A DNA stretch of 14,236 bases from CAYJWL01 sp964373855 (GTDB lineage: Bacteria; Patescibacteriota; Andersenbacteria; UBA10190): assembly GCA_964373855.1 (NCBI GenBank), contig CAYJWL010000022.1, forward strand, positions 1 to 14,236. Direction: 5' to 3'. The position numbers were made by a program, and so were the translations under genes. How positions within the stretch are numbered: the stretch's first letter is position 1; each line of letters begins with the position of its first letter. Positions 6,998 to 12,415 of the stretch are shown here, piece by piece. The notes under the pieces are model-generated. The model was given only the letters and a program-made list of their open reading frames with translations. It ran no database searches and was not told the DNA's origin.

Positions 6998-7072
6998 ATG
7001 GAAATAAAACAAGTGTTCATGCGCATGTACACGATTGAGCTGTTTCTGATGAAAGGAGGTGAGTACAGATGA
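6998..7072 (+). CDS. 24-residue leader ORF coupled to the acidic repeat protein gene
   Basis: ATG 6998 has a strong Shine-Dalgarno, GGAGGGG (6983-6989), 8 nt upstream. The ORF runs 24 codons and stops at TGA 7070-7072, sharing ATGA with the start codon at 7069. Its codons 19-22 (AAA GGA GGT GAG, peptide KGGE) are themselves the Shine-Dalgarno of the next gene, so translating the leader would pass over that site. The arrangement fits translational coupling or a leader-controlled start. The peptide (MEIKQVFMRMYTIELFLMKG, then GEYR) has no recognised function and may matter only as a cis element. The 203 nt upstream of it hold no other gene. Confidence 0.5.
   Translation: MEIKQVFMRMYTIELFLMKGGEYR
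7052..7062 (+). promoter_or_regulatory. Near-ideal Shine-Dalgarno inside the leader ORF
   Basis: AAAGGAGGTGA ends 6 nt before ATG 7069 and is fully complementary to the 16S rRNA 3-prime tail core. It is the strongest ribosome site in the window, suggesting high expression of the acidic repeat protein. Confidence 0.8.
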
Positions 7073-8202
7073 GCAAACGATACTTTGCATCCATATTTGG
7101 TGTGCTTGTACTCGCCTTACTCTTCACTGCTTCTCCTGTTTTAGCAGCGGAAGTGAATGTTGAGGGGGAGAACAAGAATACCGGTCAGGATTCAGACAAC
7201 GACAACGACTTTGATGTTGATAAAGACATTGATGTTGATGTCGACAATGACGCCGACGTTGATAATGATGCGGACGTTGACGCCGACACCGGCGACAACG
7301 AACAAAACGAGAATACCAATGCTGGCAACCAGGAAACTGGCGCTATCGATGGTGAGGTCGAGTGGGAGAACGTTGTTAATAGCGCGGCTTCCTTAACCGG
7401 AGCGGGCGATGGCGACGGACTTGAGGTTAATGCTGACTTCCTCAACGACACCACTGGTCAGGATTCAGATAATGATAATGACCTTGATGTCGACATCGAT
7501 CTCGACTTTGACGTCGACAATGACGCGGACATCGATAACGATCTTGACTTTGACGCCGACACCGGCGACAACGAACAAAACAAGAATACCAATGCTGGCG
7601 ACCAGGAAACTGGCAACGCTTCCCTGTTTGCTTTGTTCAGCAATTGGGCAAACAACTGGGATGGCTTTGGTGGAGCTAGTGATTACGGTGTAACGGTTGA
7701 TGCTAGCGCAACCAACCAGGACACCGGTCAGGATTCAGACAACAGTAACGACATTGATGTCGACGTCGACAAAGACGTGGACATCGACAACGATGCTGAC
7801 ATCGACAATGATGTTGATGTTGATATCGATACCGGCGGCAACGAACAAAACAAGAATACCAACGCCGGCAGTCAAAAGACGGGCGATGGTAAGGTCGAAG
7901 TTGTCTTGGAGAACGTTGTCAATAGCTATAGCGGGTATGGTGGTTCAGGCAGCAATGGCCTTGATGTCAAGGCTGACTTTAAGAATGACACCACCGGTCA
8001 GGATTCAGATAACAGCAACGATCTGGATGTAGACGTCGACAAAGACGTAGACATTGATAACGATGCTGACATTGACAACGACGTCGATGTAGATGTTGAT
8101 ACTGGCGACAACGAACAAAACAAGAATACCAACGCCGGCAATCAGAAGACCGGAGATGTTGATATTAAAATCAACATCGTGAACGAAGCAAACAACAGCT
8201 AA
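7069..8202 (+). CDS. Secreted Asp-rich repeat protein (four TG-x34-TG units)
   Basis: The 377-residue product has a signal peptide (MSKRYFASIF, hydrophobic core, cleavage near VLA at 24-26) and no other membrane segment or anchor, so it is probably released or held by binding. The mature protein is four repeats of 91, 90 and 90 residues plus a shorter last one; the first TG of each unit is at residues 38, 129, 219 and 309. Each unit has TGQDS, a 34-residue block in which Asp occupies nearly every second position, then TG-x-NEQN-x-NTNAG-x-Q-x-TG, then about 40 less acidic residues (ENVVNS, GDGDGLEV). Alternating Asp would line one face of a beta strand, so calcium or other cation binding is likely by inference, but no exact EF-hand, dockerin or RTX motif is present. 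Spacing and key residues match the repeats of the 1015-residue protein downstream. A leader ORF and a very strong ribosome site precede it. Confidence 0.9.
   Translation: MSKRYFASIFGVLVLALLFTASPVLAAEVNVEGENKNTGQDSDNDNDFDVDKDIDVDVDNDADVDNDADVDADTGDNEQNENTNAGNQETGAIDGEVEWENVVNSAASLTGAGDGDGLEVNADFLNDTTGQDSDNDNDLDVDIDLDFDVDNDADIDNDLDFDADTGDNEQNKNTNAGDQETGNASLFALFSNWANNWDGFGGASDYGVTVDASATNQDTGQDSDNSNDIDVDVDKDVDIDNDADIDNDVDVDIDTGGNEQNKNTNAGSQKTGDGKVEVVLENVVNSYSGYGGSGSNGLDVKADFKNDTTGQDSDNSNDLDVDVDKDVDIDNDADIDNDVDVDVDTGDNEQNKNTNAGNQKTGDVDIKINIVNEANNS
7183..8148 (+). repeat. Tandem coding repeats, about 270 bp period, four copies
   Basis: GGTCAGGATTCAGA is identical at 7183, 7456, 7726 and 7996 (steps 273, 270 and 270 bp). 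AACGAACAAAAC followed by GAGAATACC or AAGAATACC recurs in the same order in each copy, about 113 bp further on. The Asp-rich stretch between them keeps its amino acids but varies its codons (GAC/GAT, GTT/GTC/GTA). Confidence 0.9.
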
Positions 8203-8226
8203 TTCCTTAGCGGCGTGTTTGTTTTT
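8189..8226 (+). terminator. Possible weak terminator after the acidic repeat gene
   Basis: CAAACA (8189-8194) with TGTTTG (8216-8221), and inner GCTA (8198-8201) with TAGC (8208-8211), form an interrupted stem followed by TTTTT (8222-8226). It overlaps the stop codon. The stem is AT-rich and interrupted, so partial read-through into the next gene is possible. Confidence 0.35.
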
Positions 8227-8235
8227 CGTCAGGGG

Positions 8236-8268
8236 GAGGTAACACATTTCCTTCCGGGAAATTACCTC
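8236..8268 (+). promoter_or_regulatory. Hairpin in the leader of the 1015-residue repeat gene
   Basis: GAGGTA (8236-8241) pairs with TACCTC (8263-8268) and ATTTCC (8246-8251) with GGAAAT (8257-8262), leaving a 4-nt bulge and a 5-nt loop. No T-run follows, so it is more likely an RNA processing or stability element, or a regulator of the downstream start, than a terminator. The gene that follows has no clear Shine-Dalgarno. Confidence 0.4.
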
Positions 8269-8306
8269 TCTCAACGAGAAAGAATTAATCCCTAGGCGCT
8301 GCCACC

Positions 8307-11300
8307 ATGTATCTATCCTCAAAAACAGCTTTTCTATTACGTAAAGGGCTGGTTTTGAGTTTTACGGCGTGGTTTGTTCTCCTGTCGCCGGTTGCGGCTA
8401 TGGCCCAAGAGGTTACGCCTGAACCGGAGCCCCAGCCGACAAATGAGGCGGTAGATGCAACCAACAATCCGACAGGCGCACCGGCTGACACTGGAGCCCC
8501 TGCGAATACTGGAGCGCCGGCGTGTACTGGCGCGGGGTGCGGACAGGGTACCGGTCAGGGCGCGGGCCAGGGCGCGGGCAACGGCGGACCTTCCTTAGAA
8601 GACTTGGGTGGCTACATTGATGAAAACGGAAACGAAGTCTTGCCGGCTGGTGTTGTCGATACCCGGCAAGGCGCCGGGCAGGGATCTGCGCAAGGCGCCT
8701 CAACTGGTGACATTTCTGGCACAAACACAGGCACGGGGGCGGGATCCAAGAACACTGTGGATTCGGATGTGGCTGCGAATAGCCACCAGAGTGTGAATAA
8801 CACCGTGAGAGACGTTTCAACCGTTGACGCAGCGGGTAACACGGGCGGAAACACTGCCAGCAAAAGCACTGGCTCAACCGGCACAACAACCGGCGATGCT
8901 AGTATTGGCGTTACGCAACTGAAGAACGATAATACAACAGCGATTAACGGGACGGCAGGATTGGCAGTGAGCGGATATAACGGCACATATGTTGGAAATT
9001 TAGAAATTGATTTTGCTAACGCCGCCGCGCTGCTGGCGGGAGACGGAGGCGCACGTTCTTGGCAAGCGATCAATAACACCACCGGCGAAAATTCGGACAA
9101 TGATGTTATTTTGAGCACAAGCTTTACTGAAGTAAATGAAGTGCAAAATGACGGCCTGATTGACAATGCTCTCAACCTCGAAGCAATTACGGGGCGGAAC
9201 GAAGCCAGCATGAACACCGGCGCTGGCAGCATTTGGACAGGTAACGCCAACATCGCCGCCACCTTAGTCAATCTGCTCAACACCACTGTTATTAACGGCA
9301 ATCTCATGATCAGCGTGCAGGATATTTTCGGTGACTTGCTTGGCAATATTGTTCTGCCTCATTTCAGCATGCTTTCTTCCTTATTTGCGCCGCAAAACAC
9401 GCAAATCAATGCCAATAACGATACAACCGGTAGTAACTCTGATAACACCATTGATATCGATGTTGAGGACAAGCAAAAGAACTTGGTTGACAATAATGCC
9501 TACATTGATACCAATGTGAAAGCGGATGCCATAACCGGAGGCAACGACACGCTGGCTAACACAGGCGGCGGGGTAATCGACACGGGCAACGCCTCGGTCA
9601 CAGCCAGCAACGTATCCTTGGCTAATACAACGGTCGAAGGCGGCAACTGGGGGCTGGTCATTGTTAATTCATTAAACCGCTGGCTTGGGTTCCTGATTGG
9701 GGACTCCGGAGAAGTCCGCGCATTGTCTGCGGACGAGACAATCCGTCAAATCGAGGCAAGCAACTCCCAAACAGGAGCCAATTCGGAAAACAATATTGAC
9801 ATTGATGATACGACTGATCGCACGAACAAGATTGATAACACGGCGCGCATTAAGAACGACATTATTGCCAGCGCCATTACCGGGCAGAATGATGCCAGTA
9901 AGAATACCGGCCAAGGGCTGATTCAAACCGGCAACGCCAACATTTTGGCAACGGCTGTTAATATTGCCAACACGACCGTACTGAACGCCAACCTCGGAAT
10001 TGCCGTCATTAATGTCTTTGGCGATTGGTTCGGGGACCTGCTCTATGCTGGCAGTTCTTTGTTGGCAGGCAGCGGCGGCGCGAATGTTTCGGTCGAGGCT
10101 GGCAATTCTACTACGGGATCAGAATCCACGAATACCATTGACGTTACCGTCAATCGCGAACACGCCACGGAAATTAACAACTATGCTGATATCAATACTA
10201 CTCTGGATACGAACATTGATACGGGAAACAACCGCTCGAATAAAAATACCAAAGGCGCCGGCATTGAAACCGGCCATGCCAGCCTGGCTTTGCACGCGCG
10301 ATCGATCGCCAACATTACGGGTATTGCTATCGGCAACGGACTATCACTCGATGTGAACGGCGGCAATGATACCACAGGGTTTGATTCAGAAAACACGATA
10401 ACCGCGCGCGTGAACGACGAGCGTCTCATTACGGTAAACAATGACGCGAATGTCAGCACAATCCTACCTGCGCTGGTGAACACCGGCCACAATCAGGCCA
10501 ACCAAAACACGATTGGCGGGTTGATTGATACCGGGTCGATTGACGCTAATGTCGCCGTCAGTAATCTGGTGAATAAGTTTCTTCTTGCTCTGGGCAGCGA
10601 TATCTACCTGCCGACAGACGGCGGTCTGGTGGAAGTGCGGACGGATCTGTTCAATAACACAACCGGGTCAGAATCTGCCAATGAGAATCTCGTTGAGGCA
10701 GTACGCCAGCTGCTGGTAGGTGTTGTCAATGACGCTGATATTGAAAATATACTGGATCTCATATTCAACACTGGCGGTAACGAATCAAACTTTAATACCG
10801 CCCGGTATGATGATTCATCATACGGTAATGATCATGAGGATCAGGTAGCGGATTCCTCCGCCACGGAGGATCCCGCGGACGATGAGATTGCTTCATCCGG
10901 GGGTGGCCCAGAGGATAATCAGATAACTGCCGCCAGCAACGTCGGAGGCAGTGGTGGGCTCGAAGACATAGCGGTCAGCACGGAACCAGCACCGAACAGA
11001 CAGAAGAAAACCGCCGGCGCGATTGCAGCAGCCGTTGATGAACCGGATGACAGAGATTCGGGCAGCGCAGCGTCTGGAATCGCGGCTGAACCCGAACAAG
11101 AGGGCAACGCACTAGCCGCAGCTTTTGTGCCAGAACGTCTTACGGCAGTTGCCACGGCTGCCGGGGAAGAAGCTGCATTATCGCTTGATGGACTGCGCGG
11201 TCAGGATGTAGAATACGGATCTGTGTCAAATAGATTGATATTCGAGGTTATGGCTTGGGCTTTGGCCGGCGCCAGCCTTCTTGGTCTTACGTGGGGTGGA

Positions 11301-11354
11301 ATTATCACCTATCGCCGGTATATTCTGCGGGCCAAGGCTGCAGTTGCAGCCTAA
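8307..11354 (+). CDS. Large cell-surface repeat protein with C-terminal membrane anchor
   Basis: The 1015-residue product has a signal peptide ending AMA-Q (about residue 33), a low-complexity Pro/Thr/Gly-rich region (35-140, with TGAPA repeats, GQG repeats and the Cys pair in ACTGAGC), seven repeat units, an acidic disordered stretch (about 810-970) and one membrane helix (about 977-1001) followed by a basic tail, the topology of a surface protein held by its C-terminus. The first TG of each unit is at 143, 259, 374, 489, 603, 690 and 786. Every unit has exactly 34 residues between its first two TG pairs, with Ser at position 3 and Asn at 5 and 21; units 1-6 then carry TG-x-N-x4-NT-x6-TG (ST in unit 1). 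After units 2-4 come hydrophobic Trp/Phe-rich inserts (INVFGDWFGDLLYAG type). The regular Asn/Thr/Gly pattern suggests a beta-solenoid; this is inference. ATG 8307 is set by the signal peptide. Confidence 0.92.
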   Translation: MYLSSKTAFLLRKGLVLSFTAWFVLLSPVAAMAQEVTPEPEPQPTNEAVDATNNPTGAPADTGAPANTGAPACTGAGCGQGTGQGAGQGAGNGGPSLEDLGGYIDENGNEVLPAGVVDTRQGAGQGSAQGASTGDISGTNTGTGAGSKNTVDSDVAANSHQSVNNTVRDVSTVDAAGNTGGNTASKSTGSTGTTTGDASIGVTQLKNDNTTAINGTAGLAVSGYNGTYVGNLEIDFANAAALLAGDGGARSWQAINNTTGENSDNDVILSTSFTEVNEVQNDGLIDNALNLEAITGRNEASMNTGAGSIWTGNANIAATLVNLLNTTVINGNLMISVQDIFGDLLGNIVLPHFSMLSSLFAPQNTQINANNDTTGSNSDNTIDIDVEDKQKNLVDNNAYIDTNVKADAITGGNDTLANTGGGVIDTGNASVTASNVSLANTTVEGGNWGLVIVNSLNRWLGFLIGDSGEVRALSADETIRQIEASNSQTGANSENNIDIDDTTDRTNKIDNTARIKNDIIASAITGQNDASKNTGQGLIQTGNANILATAVNIANTTVLNANLGIAVINVFGDWFGDLLYAGSSLLAGSGGANVSVEAGNSTTGSESTNTIDVTVNREHATEINNYADINTTLDTNIDTGNNRSNKNTKGAGIETGHASLALHARSIANITGIAIGNGLSLDVNGGNDTTGFDSENTITARVNDERLITVNNDANVSTILPALVNTGHNQANQNTIGGLIDTGSIDANVAVSNLVNKFLLALGSDIYLPTDGGLVEVRTDLFNNTTGSESANENLVEAVRQLLVGVVNDADIENILDLIFNTGGNESNFNTARYDDSSYGNDHEDQVADSSATEDPADDEIASSGGGPEDNQITAASNVGGSGGLEDIAVSTEPAPNRQKKTAGAIAAAVDEPDDRDSGSAASGIAAEPEQEGNALAAAFVPERLTAVATAAGEEAALSLDGLRGQDVEYGSVSNRLIFEVMAWALAGASLLGLTWGGIITYRRYILRAKAAVAA
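8733..10800 (+). repeat. Seven protein-level repeats in the surface protein
   Basis: Units start at TG codons 8733, 9081, 9426, 9771, 10113, 10374 and 10662. The steps are 116, 115, 115, 114, 87 and 96 residues: the first four are lengthened by a roughly 25-30-residue tail between core units. DNA identity between units is low, so the array is old, unlike the array at 7183-8148. Confidence 0.85.
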
Positions 11355-11381
11355 GGCGAATAAAACGATACCGGGGGATGT

Positions 11382-12377
11382 ATGATGGTCATGCATCGCA
11401 TACAGTTGCGTTTAGGCAGTGTTTTTAATATGTTCGCTTCTACCCGGCTCTGGCGCAACTGCGCCGCTGCCATAACCCGCCTCTTACCAGCGGGTAAAGG
11501 CAAGCAAAATCGGCTGCTGGTTGCAGCCGCGCTTGTATTGCTGGTCATTATCATGCTGGTGTTTGGCTGGGGCGGCAGTAAGCAGCGCGCGCTGTCTAAG
11601 GCGGTGGCTAAACTGGCTGACGCTGAAACAATGCATGCCGCCGCCGAACTGAGTTTGAGTCTGCCGGCAAACCTGCAAAATCGGGAGCGCCCCATCGGGG
11701 CTGTGACAATTAAAGTGAATGGAGACGTGGCTTATCAGGGCACCACGCCGGTGCTATCCGGTAAAGTCCTGACGGAAGCGCGCGGTCGGGGCATGGTTCT
11801 CTATGCGGATGGCGATATTCGCCTTCTGCCTGATCAGGTCGCTTTCCGCCTCGATAACCTGCCGACGCTGCTCAATCCATCCGGCAATTTGATGGAGAAG
11901 TGGACATATGTACCGACCTCAACCTTGCAAACAGCCAACGCGGCCAATGTCAAAACCGCTGTGGCGAATATGTTTCAAGGCATGGCATACATCGGCAAAA
12001 ATGAAGTTCCGGGACAGGGAGTAAAGGGTTACCACTTCCGCCGCTCGGTAACGCCGCAGCAGGAAGATATTCTTATGAACGTGTTCGCGCAAAAAGTATC
12101 CGGCAATCAGGGATTGAATGTGCTTACCCGCCTGATGAGGGCATTCGATGTGTCCTCATTTGATGTCTGGGTCGATCCGGATAGCGAAGAATTGCGGCTG
12201 GTGCAACTGAAATTCAGGCACCGCACCGATCCGGCGGCAGAAAATCGGGCTGTTCTGCAGCTGGCTTTAAAAGATTACGGCAAACGCGTTCAGATAGATG
12301 TCCCGACTAAAGAGCTGGAAGTGAGACCGGAAATTTTCGGGCGGATTTTTGGTGCCGGGAAGATTACCGGGCTGTAA
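11382..12377 (+). CDS. Bitopic membrane protein with extracytoplasmic domain
   Basis: The 331-residue protein has a basic cytosolic N-terminus (about 1-44), one membrane helix (about 45-63, LLVAAALVLLVIIMLVFGW) and an extracytoplasmic domain of about 265 residues. That domain begins with a helix (LSKAVAKLADAETMHAAAEL) and continues with beta-type segments (AVTIKVNGDVAYQG, MVLYADGDIRLLPDQVAFRL), NLPTLLNPSGNLMEKWTYV and a C-terminal DVWVDPDSEELRLVQLKF. The pattern of a substrate-like beta sheet ending in a gkW-type segment recalls LppX/LprG or LolB-like half-barrels; this is a weak resemblance and I give no family. ATG 11382 follows GGGGGA (11373-11378); two more in-frame ATGs lie just after (11385, 11391). 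It is 27 nt after the surface-protein stop and 38 nt before the protease start, so the three genes are probably one operon. Confidence 0.85.
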   Translation: MMVMHRIQLRLGSVFNMFASTRLWRNCAAAITRLLPAGKGKQNRLLVAAALVLLVIIMLVFGWGGSKQRALSKAVAKLADAETMHAAAELSLSLPANLQNRERPIGAVTIKVNGDVAYQGTTPVLSGKVLTEARGRGMVLYADGDIRLLPDQVAFRLDNLPTLLNPSGNLMEKWTYVPTSTLQTANAANVKTAVANMFQGMAYIGKNEVPGQGVKGYHFRRSVTPQQEDILMNVFAQKVSGNQGLNVLTRLMRAFDVSSFDVWVDPDSEELRLVQLKFRHRTDPAAENRAVLQLALKDYGKRVQIDVPTKELEVRPEIFGRIFGAGKITGL

Positions 12378-12387
12378 TTCAAAAATA

Positions 12388-12406
12388 AGCGGTATCGAGA
12401 TACGCT
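12388..12406. repeat. Near-perfect small palindrome before the protease gene
   Basis: AGCG-G-TATC ... GATACGCT gives arms AGCG/CGCT and TAT/ATA with one bulged G, 10 nt upstream of ATG 12416. It could be an operator half-site pair or a small RNA hairpin limiting protease translation; the gap shows no Shine-Dalgarno. Confidence 0.3.
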
Positions 12407-12415
12407 ATAAGCCAT

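Noticed and set aside
7183..8148. Regular repeats as a CRISPR array
   Set aside because: The period is about 270 bp, the whole stretch is one open frame and the spacers are themselves related; these are protein repeats.
8300..8309. GCCACCATG, a Kozak-like start context
   Set aside because: This is a eukaryotic signal; the gene is clearly bacterial in context and the match is short enough to be coincidence.
8612..9346. Long minus-strand open frame opposite the surface-protein gene
   Set aside because: It is a shadow of the repetitive Asn/Thr/Gly coding sequence, with low-complexity translation and no ribosome site.
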